DNA of 23,378 nt from Pirellulales bacterium (GCA_030642635.1 DAOWNK010000014.1:1-23378); one strand, 5' to 3'; positions 7,054 through 14,855 are shown, counted from the stretch's first letter. Notes: a model not told the origin generated them from the letters alone. Translations and numbers: made by a program.

Positions 7054-8592
7054 ATGTCCGCTATAGTAATTGACTTGGCGTTTACTATAATTGCTGCGAC
7101 GATCGGCATCGTCGCCGGATGGTTCCTGCGCAGCAGTATCGCACCTCGAGAGCCAAATCGGGAAAGCGACGAGGTCCGTCATGCCCGCGAAGTCCTGGCT
7201 CGCTTGCACGAATTGGCAGACAACGTGTCCGCCGACGTCGGCGCCCATACCAGCAAGGTTGAACAGATCAACGAAGAGCTGACTTCCGGAGACAACGAAG
7301 CCGAAGCGGTGGTCAACGCGGTGAGTAAGCTGTTGAAGGCGAACAACCAAATGCAGCAGCAGCTTACCTCGGCCGACAAAAAACTCAAGGAACAGGCACA
7401 CCAGATCGAATCCAGCACAGCCGAGGCACGCACAGACGCCTTGACCTCACTGGCGAACCGCCGTGCATTCGACGACGAAATGGCGCAGCGGCTTGCCGAG
7501 TTTCAACGCCACGGCCGTGCCTTCTCGGTCATCTTTCTCGATGTCGACCACTTCAAGCATTGTAACGACACGCACGGCCATCAGGCCGGCGACGAAGTGC
7601 TGCGAGGGCTGGGAAAGGTGCTCCGCCGAATCACACGCGCGATGGACGTACCTGCCAGATACGGCGGCGAGGAATTCGCCGTTATACTGCCCGGAACTTC
7701 CGTCAGCGACGCTACTCTCTGTGCCGATCGAATTCGAAAGGCCATTGAAGACGCCGTGTTCAACTACGGCAAAACCGAGTTGCGAGTGAATATAAGCCTC
7801 GGTGTGGCGGAATCGCTGGAAAGCGACGACGTAGCGTCGATTGTCAAACGAGCGGATGCGGCGCTATACGCCTCGAAAGAAGCCGGTCGTAACTGCGCCC
7901 ATTGGCACGACGGACAAACGATGCACCTGATCGACAGCGATGTGGAAAAAGAGAAACCGGAATCGGACGACAAAGACGTTAAAGTCGAACTGCCGAAACC
8001 TCAAACCAAAACACCCGACTTCGATCAACCGGCGAACGAACCGGCTGCTGTGCCGTCGAAATCCGATAATGAAGTTGACGAGGAGATGTCCGACTGGGTA
8101 TCGTTCGGCAGCTTGCTCAACCAACGGTTGGCGGAATGGAAGCGAGGCGGTGCGCCGCCGGCGGTTCTGCTGGCCCGGATCGACGATTACCAGCAGATCG
8201 TCTCCAAACACGGCGAGCACGTCGGTAGCATGGTGCTCCACGCGACCAACCAATTCCTCAAGGCGGCATTGCGAGACATGGACCTGTTGTCACAACACGG
8301 CAATGCCACCTTTGCCGTGTTGGTTCCCGGTGCTCATGTCCACGAGTTGATTGCCATTGCCGAACGGCTCCGCGAGACCATCTCGAACTGTTCGTTGCCG
8401 CTGGAAAACGGCCGGATTCATTTCACCATCAGCATAAGTGGTGCGGAGGCGACCGGAAACGAGGACGCTCTGAAGCTTCTGCACCGTGCAGTGGAGGCGC
8501 TCGAGGCCGCGCTGAAGTCAGGCGGAAATTGCAGCTACTTTCACAACGGTCAATGGGCGGAAACCGCCGGCGCCGTACTTGAGAAGGTCTAG
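7054..8592 (+). CDS. Membrane-anchored diguanylate cyclase with second, degenerate GGDEF domain
   Basis: This 512-residue protein has an N-terminal membrane helix (about 5-25), a helical signalling region (40-125), then two GGDEF-type domains. The first (about 128-288) looks active: metal ligands in FLDVDHFK (D163, D165), signature GGEEF (204-208) and an intact inhibitory I-site RAMD (195-198). It should make c-di-GMP from two GTP and be feedback-inhibited. An acidic, proline-containing linker (289-345) leads to a second domain (about 349-505) whose signature is GNATF (416-420) and which should be inactive. It follows the TadG-like gene by 102 bp, so it may share the riboswitch-controlled transcript. 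The first ATG is at 7054; a GGAAG lies about 17 nt upstream, so the ribosome site is weak. Confidence 0.9.
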   Translation: MSAIVIDLAFTIIAATIGIVAGWFLRSSIAPREPNRESDEVRHAREVLARLHELADNVSADVGAHTSKVEQINEELTSGDNEAEAVVNAVSKLLKANNQMQQQLTSADKKLKEQAHQIESSTAEARTDALTSLANRRAFDDEMAQRLAEFQRHGRAFSVIFLDVDHFKHCNDTHGHQAGDEVLRGLGKVLRRITRAMDVPARYGGEEFAVILPGTSVSDATLCADRIRKAIEDAVFNYGKTELRVNISLGVAESLESDDVASIVKRADAALYASKEAGRNCAHWHDGQTMHLIDSDVEKEKPESDDKDVKVELPKPQTKTPDFDQPANEPAAVPSKSDNEVDEEMSDWVSFGSLLNQRLAEWKRGGAPPAVLLARIDDYQQIVSKHGEHVGSMVLHATNQFLKAALRDMDLLSQHGNATFAVLVPGAHVHELIAIAERLRETISNCSLPLENGRIHFTISISGAEATGNEDALKLLHRAVEALEAALKSGGNCSYFHNGQWAETAGAVLEKV

Positions 8593-8599
8593 AACCGGT

Positions 8600-8618
8600 G
8601 CGAAGCCGCAAGCGGCTT
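8600..8618. repeat. REP-type palindrome
   Basis: GCGAAGCCGCAAGCGGCTT, containing the same GCCGCAAGCGGC hairpin as the copies around the RAYT gene near 14.1-14.9 kb. It starts 8 bp after the GGDEF stop codon. Confidence 0.8.
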
Positions 8619-8620
8619 GT

Positions 8621-8647
8621 CCCCGGGACCGCAGTCCCGGGGCGTTT
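8621..8647 (+). terminator. Probable intrinsic terminator after the GGDEF gene
   Basis: A perfect 9-bp GC stem CCCCGGGAC / GTCCCGGGG (8621-8629, 8634-8642) with a 4-nt loop, followed by CGTTTT. The T-run is short. It could also act on the convergent gene ending at 8680. Confidence 0.55.
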
Positions 8648-8679
8648 TACCAACTACCAACTACACACTACCCACTCCT

Positions 8680-9288
8680 TCACTCGTCCTCTGGGCTGTT
8701 CAGCCCAAGTTGTGCGAGCCAACGTCCGTGTGCGGGCCGGCCGGTTTTTTCGTCATTTTGGTGTTCTGAGGCGTGATCAAGGCCGTGTTCGTCCAGTGCT
8801 CGAAGTTTTTCTTCGAGTTGCGCTTTTTCCCTAGCGATTTTTGCCCGTTCCTGCGAGATGTCGATTTCGGCCTGGCGTAGCTTCTCCTGCAACTGGGTCT
8901 GTAGTTGCTTGAGAGACTCGCGTTCCTGCCGTATGACGGCATCGGAATCGAGCACCTCGGTGATCTTCTCCTCGTCCACCTCGACCGGTTGCAAGTCTTC
9001 ACTGCCTTGTTCTTCGAGTAGTTTTTTCAACTCGTGTATGTCTTCCATGGCCATTTCATAGAGCCGCCGATAATCATCATCCGACGAACCGTCGTCTTCG
9101 GCCGGTTTGTCGTCGAGCTGTTTTATGATCTGATCGAGTTGCTCGACGAGTTGGTCTTCAACTTGTTTGAGCAGTTCTTTCTGCGCAGCAAGAAACTCCC
9201 GGACCTGGTCTCGCTGTTGATTGAGCGAGTCCCTAAGCAGTTCGTTCCAGTGTTGACGATCGTAGTCCGGTGTGTGCGAAGCATCCAT
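8680..9288 (-). CDS. Hypothetical coiled-coil protein
   Basis: This 202-residue protein is highly charged with almost no hydrophobic segments and no signal peptide. Two long heptad-like regions (about 20-60 and 115-170) suggest coiled coils, separated by an acidic stretch (60-75, AEDDGSSDDD). The C-terminus GRWLAQLGL is the most conserved-looking part and may be a contact motif. I cannot name a family. It lies 33 bp downstream of the tRNA-Val gene on the same strand and may be read from the tRNA promoter. The ATG at 9288 has no clear Shine-Dalgarno. Confidence 0.7.
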   Translation of the reverse strand: MDASHTPDYDRQHWNELLRDSLNQQRDQVREFLAAQKELLKQVEDQLVEQLDQIIKQLDDKPAEDDGSSDDDYRRLYEMAMEDIHELKKLLEEQGSEDLQPVEVDEEKITEVLDSDAVIRQERESLKQLQTQLQEKLRQAEIDISQERAKIAREKAQLEEKLRALDEHGLDHASEHQNDEKTGRPAHGRWLAQLGLNSPEDE

Positions 9289-9321
9289 TATGGTCGTTTT
9301 GCGAGATGCTACTGCGTCAAG

Positions 9322-9396
9322 TGGGCGATACTGGGCTCGAACCAGTGACCCCTAGCTTGTCGAGCTAGTGCTCTAACCAAACTGAGCTAATCGCCC
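9322..9396 (-). tRNA. tRNA-Val (anticodon GAC)
   Basis: A complete cloverleaf can be drawn: acceptor GGGCGAT / ATCGCCC, D-stem GCTC/GAGC, anticodon stem CTAGC/GCTAG with loop TCGACAA, T-stem ACTGG/CCAGT with TTCGAGC loop, 5-nt variable loop, discriminator A. The anticodon GAC (complement of 9359-9361) reads GUC valine codons. CCA is not encoded. Position 33, normally U, is C here. The short variable loop excludes tRNA-Ser. Confidence 0.93.
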
Positions 9397-9408
9397 TAAT
9401 AAACCACT

Positions 9409-9436
9409 ATATTATGACATTCCCGGCGGCTGTCAA
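9409..9436 (-). promoter_or_regulatory. Promoter of the tRNA-Val gene
   Basis: On the minus strand, a perfect TTGACA (9431-9436), a 16-nt spacer and TAATAT (9409-9414). Transcription would start near 9402, about 6 nt before the mature tRNA 5' end. Confidence 0.7.
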
Positions 9437-9439
9437 TCC

Positions 9440-9515
9440 CTACAACAATTTACGCATCACGGTCTGAAGTATCCCGCCGTTGCGGTAGTATTCTAACTTG
9501 ACCGGCGTGTCGATG
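9440..9515 (-). pseudogene. Orphan fragment of the acnA 3' end
   Basis: The minus strand encodes RIDTPVKLEYYRNGGILQTV followed by MRKLL and a stop, matching the last 25 residues of the intact aconitase (two substitutions, E to K and L to M). At the DNA level about 68 of 77 bases match 11429-11505. Homology stops abruptly at 9515 and an in-frame stop lies just upstream. It is a non-functional remnant of an older acnA copy. Confidence 0.85.
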
Positions 9516-9684
9516 CGATTTCCTCGCTATAGTCTCGCCTTCTCAACCAGTTTCAGGAAGATCGTCCGGCTGTTGGCCCACTTTCGGAGAAATGGCCGTT
9601 TTCGGTAACCGATCGGCCATGCCGTGTGTATACATAGGTAAGTCTCGGTTACTACAATGTTACTTTAGCAAGGTGAGGTGAAGC
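9516..9684. other. Intergenic segment at the left edge of the inserted block
   Basis: No gene is seen. It holds one inverted repeat (ATGGCCG 9592-9598 / CGGCCAT 9614-9620) and the Shine-Dalgarno of the next gene. This is where similarity to acnA ends. Confidence 0.5.
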
Positions 9685-10659
9685 ATGAGAATTGGAGGAC
9701 TTGCAGCCGCGATTTTGTTGGGTCTTGCGACCCTGGGGCAGGCGGCCCCCCTGAATCCGGAAGTAGTGGCTGGTGATGCCAAATGGGTGGCTCACCTGGA
9801 CGTCGATGCGATGCGGTCGTCGATCGTAGTCCAAAAGGCGTACCAGCATTTCGTGGAGAAATCCCCGATTGGCAAGGCCGCCGTGACAATGCTCGACGTT
9901 TCCCCGGCGCTGATCGGCATGGACCCGAGGAAGGATCTCCATGCAGTTACCATCTACGGCAGCCAGATCGGCAAGCACAAGGGCGTGCTGATCGTGTTTG
10001 CCGAAGCCGACCGGAAGCTGCTCACCGAGATGGTGAAGAAGGCCCATGGGTACGAATCGAGCACCTATGGTTCCTACGAATTGCACTCCTGGATCCACGA
10101 AGACGATGAGGACGAGCGGCCCGTGACCGGCGCGTTCTACAAGGACAAGGTCATGGTCTTCAGCGGCTCCGAGGCCGAGGTCAAGGTCGCCCTGGACGTG
10201 ATGGACGGCAAGAAGCCGGGCCTGACCTGCAAAGTCCTGGCTGCCGAGGCCCCCGCGGGCACGACCGTACTCGCCCGGGTGGTCGGCATTGCCGAGGCCG
10301 AGACGCCCTGCGAGTCGAAGTTGGCCAAGGAGATCGAATCAGTTGGCGTCGTCACGGGCGAAAACGAGGGCCAGTCGTTCCTCCACGTCAAGGTCGTGGC
10401 CAAATCTGCGGAAGTCGCCAAGCAGATGGGCCGGGTCGCCGAAGGCGTCCGCGCCCTGGGAGTTCTTCATGCCATCGATCACCCCAAGGACAAGCAACTC
10501 GTCGAGGGCATGAAGGTGAACGTTGCCGACAAAACGGTGACGGTCGACGGCAGCGCTCCGGCCGAGGCGGTTTGGGAGCACATGCGTTGGGAGCACATGC
10601 GGATTCAGATTGCCATCAAACAGCACGAAAAGAAGAAGTGCGAAAGAAGCAAGAAGTAG
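9685..10659 (+). CDS. Secreted protein of unknown function
   Basis: This 324-residue protein has a clear signal peptide (MRIGGLAAAILLGLATLGQA, cleaved near 20). The mature part alternates beta-like segments and charged helices and contains few cysteines, resembling planctomycete exported proteins often encoded near ECF sigma factors. I do not recognise a catalytic motif. ATG 9685 has GAGGTG 4 nt upstream. Near the C-terminus a 15-bp tandem duplication gives WEHMRWEHMR, and the tail is strongly basic (KKKCERSKK), which suggests the end has been altered. The codons are more GC-rich than those of neighbouring genes, in keeping with insertion between the two acnA 3' ends. Confidence 0.75.
   Translation: MRIGGLAAAILLGLATLGQAAPLNPEVVAGDAKWVAHLDVDAMRSSIVVQKAYQHFVEKSPIGKAAVTMLDVSPALIGMDPRKDLHAVTIYGSQIGKHKGVLIVFAEADRKLLTEMVKKAHGYESSTYGSYELHSWIHEDDEDERPVTGAFYKDKVMVFSGSEAEVKVALDVMDGKKPGLTCKVLAAEAPAGTTVLARVVGIAEAETPCESKLAKEIESVGVVTGENEGQSFLHVKVVAKSAEVAKQMGRVAEGVRALGVLHAIDHPKDKQLVEGMKVNVADKTVTVDGSAPAEAVWEHMRWEHMRIQIAIKQHEKKKCERSKK
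10572..10601 (+). repeat. 15-bp in-frame tandem duplication
   Basis: TTGGGAGCACATGCG occurs twice in direct succession (10572-10586, 10587-10601), with no mismatch, duplicating five residues of the secreted protein. It looks recent. Confidence 0.9.
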
Positions 10660-10667
10660 ATTCAAGC

Positions 10668-11327
10668 ATGCCGTGCACTCCAACGACGGTGCCCAGCGAC
10701 GAGCAGCTCGCTTGTCGAGCACAGAAGGGGTGCGCCGACAGCTTTGATCAATTGATGCGTCGATTTCAAACCCCGGTGCTGCAATTCCTGCGGCGCCGGG
10801 GTGCTTCTTCCGACGCGGAGGACCTGCTGCAGGAGACCTTTGTCCGCGCGTACACCAACCTGCATCGGCGGCTTTGCCGCACGGTTCGGCGCTGCGAGGC
10901 CACGCAGTCTGTAGCCAATCCCATCTCGGCTTCGCCCCGGCTGCTGCGATACGGGGTCCCGGCGGCGATTGCTGCGGCCGGTGTCATGATTGCGACAGTC
11001 GTTGCCTGGCAGACGATTAGGGACGATCGCACCCCGGATCACGTCATGAATCCCTCCCTGGCCGATACCGGTGTCGCGGTTGGCCCGCCGACTACCGCCT
11101 CGCCCACGCCGACTGAGCTGGAAATGGTGGGCGATCTGGCCGCCCGCACTACCGAGCAGATCGGCATCCTGGTCGAGTCGACTGTGACGCAGCGGCATTG
11201 GGACTTTCTCGATCAGAACGCCAGGCTGGCGCTGGAAGCCCTTAACGACCGTGTTCCGCTGGACGCAGTCGCCTCGCTCGTCTTCGCCGACGTGTCAAGT
11301 GACTCGCAGCGGGAATCTCCGGACTAA
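10668..11327 (+). CDS. Truncated ECF sigma factor fused to a membrane-protein tail
   Basis: The first 67 residues match region 2 of ECF sigma-70 factors (DEQLACRAQKGCADSFDQLM, then DAEDLLQETFVRAYTNLHR, which contacts core polymerase). Where region 2 should continue toward the -10-binding part, the sequence breaks into RRLCRTVRR and then runs into SPRLLRYGVPAA with a membrane helix (about 95-115) and a ~100-residue tail. Region 4, needed for -35 recognition, is absent. The best reading is an internal deletion joining a sigma gene to the 3' part of the membrane protein normally encoded next to it. It is probably not a working sigma factor and may be a pseudogene. ATG 10668 follows the secreted-protein stop by 8 bp. 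Confidence 0.7.
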   Translation: MPCTPTTVPSDEQLACRAQKGCADSFDQLMRRFQTPVLQFLRRRGASSDAEDLLQETFVRAYTNLHRRLCRTVRRCEATQSVANPISASPRLLRYGVPAAIAAAGVMIATVVAWQTIRDDRTPDHVMNPSLADTGVAVGPPTTASPTPTELEMVGDLAARTTEQIGILVESTVTQRHWDFLDQNARLALEALNDRVPLDAVASLVFADVSSDSQRESPD

Positions 11328-11425
11328 TGAGGAACTGCCGCCGGCATCGTGATCGACAAAGAACATCGCTGCGCTCGATGCAGCTTACCACCTGAATAGT
11401 TACCAAAAATTCTAATCTCCATCTC

Positions 11426-14116
11426 CTATAACAGCTTACGCAGCACAGTCTGAAGTATCCCGCCGTTACGATAGTATTCCAACTCGACCGGCGTGTCGAT
11501 GCGTACCTTTGCCTTAAACTCTTGGACGGTTCCGTCGGCGGCGGTTGCCCGAACTACAAGCTCAGAGCCGGGCCGGATGTCGTCGTTCAGCCCCGGCAGG
11601 TCGAACCGTTCCTCGCCGCTTAAGCCCAGCGTCTCCCACGACCAGCCGTGCGGCAACTCCAGCGGCAGCACGCCCATGTCGACCAGGTTACTGCGATGGA
11701 TGCGCTCGAAGCTGCCGGCGATTACCGCCCGGACGCCGAGTAGTTGCGTACCCTTTGCCGCCCAGTCGCGGCTGCTGCCGGTGCCGTATTCCGTGCCGGC
11801 CAGGACAATAAGCGGGACGCCTTCGTGGCGGTACTTCATGGCGGCGTCGTAGACGGACATCTCATCGCCGTAGGGCAGGTGCCGGGTAACGCCGCCTTCG
11901 GTGCCGGGCGCCAACAGGTTGCGAATGCGGATGTTTGCAAACGTGCCGCGGGTCATCACCCGATCGTTGCCCCGCCGCGAGCCGTAGCTGTTGAACTCGG
12001 CCGGTTCGACGCCTTGCTGCCGGAGGTATCGCCCGGCGGGGCCGTCTGCGGCGATTGGCCCGGCCGGCGAGATGTGGTCGGTGGTGACCGAATCGCCCAA
12101 GGCAACCAACACCCTGGCGCCGAGGATCGGCTCGATCCGCCCAGGCTTCGCTGCCAGGTCGATTAGAAACGGCGGCTCCTGAATGTACGTGCTGTTTTCG
12201 TCCCATGGAAACAACTCGTCGTCGGCTGCCGAAATGTCGTTCCACTTTTCGTTCGACTCGAACACGTCGGCATACCGTCGGCGGAACATCTCGGGCGCGA
12301 TCGCCTCGGCTACGGCGGCCTCGACCTCCTCGGTGGTGGGCCAGATGTCTTTCAAGTAGACCGGCCGGCCGTCGGCGTCGGTGCCCAGCGGCTCAGTGCT
12401 CAAGTCGATATCCACGGTGCCGGCCAGTGCGTAGGCGACCACCAACGGCGGTCCGGCCAGGTAGTTCGCCTTGACCAACGGATTGATTCGCCCCTCGAAG
12501 TTTCGGTTGCCGCTTACCACGGCCGCCACCACCAGATCGGCCGCATCGATCGCCTTGGCGACTTCATCGGGCAACGGTCCGCTGTTGCCGATGCAGGTCA
12601 TGCAGCCGTATCCGACCGTGTAGAACCCAAGCCAGTTGAGCGGTTCAGCCAGTCCGGTTTTTTCGAGGTAATCGGTCACCACTCGGCTGCCGGGCGAAAG
12701 GCTCGTCTTTACGTGCGATGGGACTTTAAGCCCACGCTGGACCGCCTTTTCGGCCAACAGCCCGGCGGCAATCATCACGCCCGGGTTGCTGGTGTTCGTG
12801 CAGCTTGTAATCGAGGCGATAACCACCGCACCGTGACCGATCGCACTGTCTGGTTCGAGCGTGGCGGTTCGTGCAATGTCTTCCTCAGAGAGCGCAAAAC
12901 CACGTTGGTCGATAGGCGCCTGCAAGGCATGGTGGAACGACTGCTTCAGCTTCCTCATTGCAATGCGATCCTGCGGCCGCTTCGGCCCGGCAAGGCTCGG
13001 CTCGACGGTGCTAAGATCGAGTCGCACGACCTTCGTGTATCGCGGCGTTGGTGCGTCGGCAGTGCGGAACAACTGCTGTTGTTTGGCGTATCGCTCGACC
13101 AAGTCGATTTGCCGGTCGGGTCGGCCGGTCTGCCGGAGATAGTTCAACGTCCGGTCGTCGATGGGACAGAAACCGGTCGTAGCGCCGTACTCGGGCGCCA
13201 TGTTGGCGATCAGTGCCCGATCCGGAAGTTTAAGCTCCATGGCGGCCGGGCCGAAATACTCGACGAACTTTCCGACAACGCCCTCTTTGCGAAGAATTTG
13301 GGTGACGGTCAGCACCAGGTCGGTTGCGGTGGCGCCCGTCGGAAGCCGACCGATCAGCTCCATGCCGATTACCTCGGGAGCGAGCATGTACAGCGGCTGC
13401 CCGAGCATGACGGCCTCGGCCTCGATTCCGCCCACACCCCAGCCGAGCACGCCAAGGCCGCCGATCATGGTTGTATGGCTGTCGGTCCCGACCAGCGTGT
13501 CGGGCACGGCGATCTGCCGGCCGTCTGCGTCCTTGCGAAAAAACACGACACCGGCCAGGTATTCGAGATTCACCTGATGGATGATTCCCACCGAGGGCGG
13601 CACCACGCGGAAGTTGCTAAACGCACGTTGACCCCAGCGCAGGAACTCGTAACGCTCGCGGTTGCGTTGGAACTCCATCTCGACGTTCGCGGCCAATGCG
13701 TCCGACGAGCCGAACCGATCGACCTGTACGGAGTGGTCGATGACCAGGTCGACCGGAATCAGCGGGTTGATTTTTCCGGGATCGCCGCCGAGACGCTTCA
13801 TTGCACTGCGCATGGCGGCCAGATCGACCACGGCCGGCACACCGGTGAAGTCTTGCAAGATTACCCGGGTTGGTTTGAACGGGAGTTGGACCGGCTCGTG
13901 TAACTCACCCTGCCATCCGGCAAGGTTTTTCACGTCCTGCTCGGTCACCGTGTATCCGTTGCAGCCGCGCAGTACCGATTCCAACAGCACGCGGATCGAG
14001 TACGGCAACTCGGCTATTTTCACCAAACCGGCGTCTTCGAGTTTTGCAAGTCGATATAACCCAGCCGTCCCACTGCCGGTATCGAAAGTATCACGTGTGT
14101 TGAATGGATCGTTCAT
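11426..14116 (-). CDS. acnA: Aconitate hydratase A
   Basis: This cytoplasmic TCA-cycle enzyme interconverts citrate and isocitrate. The 896-residue length is normal for the AcnA/IRP-type family. The [4Fe-4S] cysteines are C439 (SITSCTNTSNP) and C505/C508 (GYGCMTCIGNSGPL). Other family segments are DFTGVPAVVDLA (89-100), DSHTTMIGGLGVLGWGVGGIE (212-232; ligand and substrate loop) and the swivel-domain GTEYGTGSSRDWAAKG. The frame is open a further 36 residues upstream, but that part is translated REP sequence. The ATG at 14116 has GGAGA 7 nt upstream and begins the family-like MNDPFNTRDTF. The gene is flanked by a REP/RAYT element upstream and by an insertion-like segment downstream that ends in a second copy of its own 3' end. 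Confidence 0.96.
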   Translation of the reverse strand: MNDPFNTRDTFDTGSGTAGLYRLAKLEDAGLVKIAELPYSIRVLLESVLRGCNGYTVTEQDVKNLAGWQGELHEPVQLPFKPTRVILQDFTGVPAVVDLAAMRSAMKRLGGDPGKINPLIPVDLVIDHSVQVDRFGSSDALAANVEMEFQRNRERYEFLRWGQRAFSNFRVVPPSVGIIHQVNLEYLAGVVFFRKDADGRQIAVPDTLVGTDSHTTMIGGLGVLGWGVGGIEAEAVMLGQPLYMLAPEVIGMELIGRLPTGATATDLVLTVTQILRKEGVVGKFVEYFGPAAMELKLPDRALIANMAPEYGATTGFCPIDDRTLNYLRQTGRPDRQIDLVERYAKQQQLFRTADAPTPRYTKVVRLDLSTVEPSLAGPKRPQDRIAMRKLKQSFHHALQAPIDQRGFALSEEDIARTATLEPDSAIGHGAVVIASITSCTNTSNPGVMIAAGLLAEKAVQRGLKVPSHVKTSLSPGSRVVTDYLEKTGLAEPLNWLGFYTVGYGCMTCIGNSGPLPDEVAKAIDAADLVVAAVVSGNRNFEGRINPLVKANYLAGPPLVVAYALAGTVDIDLSTEPLGTDADGRPVYLKDIWPTTEEVEAAVAEAIAPEMFRRRYADVFESNEKWNDISAADDELFPWDENSTYIQEPPFLIDLAAKPGRIEPILGARVLVALGDSVTTDHISPAGPIAADGPAGRYLRQQGVEPAEFNSYGSRRGNDRVMTRGTFANIRIRNLLAPGTEGGVTRHLPYGDEMSVYDAAMKYRHEGVPLIVLAGTEYGTGSSRDWAAKGTQLLGVRAVIAGSFERIHRSNLVDMGVLPLELPHGWSWETLGLSGEERFDLPGLNDDIRPGSELVVRATAADGTVQEFKAKVRIDTPVELEYYRNGGILQTVLRKLL

Positions 14117-14129
14117 TTGTTTCTCCATG

Positions 14130-14160
14130 CCGCTTGCGGCTTCGCAGTAAGCGCAAAAGT
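14130..14160. repeat. REP element, left member of a 31-nt direct repeat around the RAYT gene
   Basis: CCGCTTGCGGCTTCGCAGTA followed by AGCGCAAAAGT. The same 31 nt recur exactly at 14856-14886, so the transposase gene lies between direct repeats. It sits just upstream of the acnA ribosome site. Confidence 0.9.
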
Positions 14161-14171
14161 CTACATGCCCA

Positions 14172-14193
14172 TTTTGCGAAGCCGCAAGCGGCT
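14172..14193. repeat. REP element, inverted copy touching the RAYT stop codon
   Basis: TTTTGCGAAGCCGCAAGCGGCT, the reverse complement of the REP core at 14130. Its last base is part of the transposase stop codon (TGA, complement of 14193-14195). Confidence 0.88.
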
Positions 14194-14834
14194 CAACACT
14201 TATAACCTCGCAACCGCTTCGCATACGGCGAGTTCGGGCTATGACCCGGATGCAGCGGCCAGCCGTCGTATTCTTTTACAAAACCCCACTGCTGAGTCGG
14301 AAGTTTCCACTTAATCGGATTTTCTTCAATATAGCGTATTGTCCTTCGGATTGCGTCTGGATTGTCGAGGAAAACTTTCCAGCCCGGCCCACCCCAAACC
14401 GGATGTTCAAAAGACCGTTTGCCCGAATTGCGAAGCCGCAAGCGGCTGGAGTTTTGGAGATTCTCGATCATATCTTCTGCTTGATGTTTGTGCTTGCGAA
14501 TCAGTATGTGTACGTGGTCGGGCATAATAACGCAAGCATAGCAAGTGTATCGGTGCTCCGTAATCGCTTTGGCGAATCCATCGGCGATTGAAATAACTTC
14601 CTTTGGGCCAAATTTCATTGCATTATGTTTCAACACATCTTTTGCCCGATTCTGAAACTCTCGAATTTCATGCGACGACGGTTGAACTTTCTTTCGACCG
14701 TAGTGAAGTTTGCCAAGTTCTGCAATCAGATCGCTAGCAACTTTCTTTGAAGTGCTTCCACGCGGATCGTTCGGCAGCCAAAATCCATACGCAGTCCACA
14801 TCAGGTGATATGCAATGACAATTGGTTTTGGCAT
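14193..14834 (-). CDS. REP-associated tyrosine transposase (RAYT, IS200-like Y1 fold)
   Basis: This 213-residue protein is a single-strand DNA nuclease of the HUH/Y1 superfamily. The HUH motif is MPDHVHIL (104-111, H107 and H109), and the candidate catalytic tyrosine is Y168 in RTIRYIEENP. The N-terminus HLMWTAYGFWLPNDPRGS and the end WPLHPGHSPNSPYAKRLRG are typical of a large planctomycete group. RAYTs are thought to bind and move REP hairpins. Here REP copies lie just after the gene, just before it and inside it (residues 130-135, SRLRLR, coded by 14431-14447). No terminal inverted repeats of an IS are visible. The gene is more AT-rich than acnA, which suggests transfer. ATG 14834 has no clear Shine-Dalgarno. 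Confidence 0.9.
   Translation of the reverse strand: MPKPIVIAYHLMWTAYGFWLPNDPRGSTSKKVASDLIAELGKLHYGRKKVQPSSHEIREFQNRAKDVLKHNAMKFGPKEVISIADGFAKAITEHRYTCYACVIMPDHVHILIRKHKHQAEDMIENLQNSSRLRLRNSGKRSFEHPVWGGPGWKVFLDNPDAIRRTIRYIEENPIKWKLPTQQWGFVKEYDGWPLHPGHSPNSPYAKRLRGYKC
14429..14447. repeat. REP core inside the RAYT coding sequence
   Basis: TGCGAAGCCGCAAGCGGCT, identical to the intergenic REP cores, lies in frame within the transposase gene and encodes SRLRLR on the minus strand. Confidence 0.85.
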
Positions 14835-14855
14835 GATTATTTATTCACTTCCTAA

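Noticed and set aside
9322..9515. Phage-type integration at the tRNA-Val gene
   Set aside because: No integrase and no duplicated tRNA 3' end; the duplicated sequence is the acnA 3' end.
12713..13903. 396-residue frame antisense to acnA
   Set aside because: It is the mirror of a GC-rich conserved gene and has no domain-like features.
14117..14224. 36-residue N-terminal extension of aconitase
   Set aside because: It is translated REP sequence (PLAAS, YCEAASG); the ATG at 14116 has a good ribosome site and a family-like beginning.
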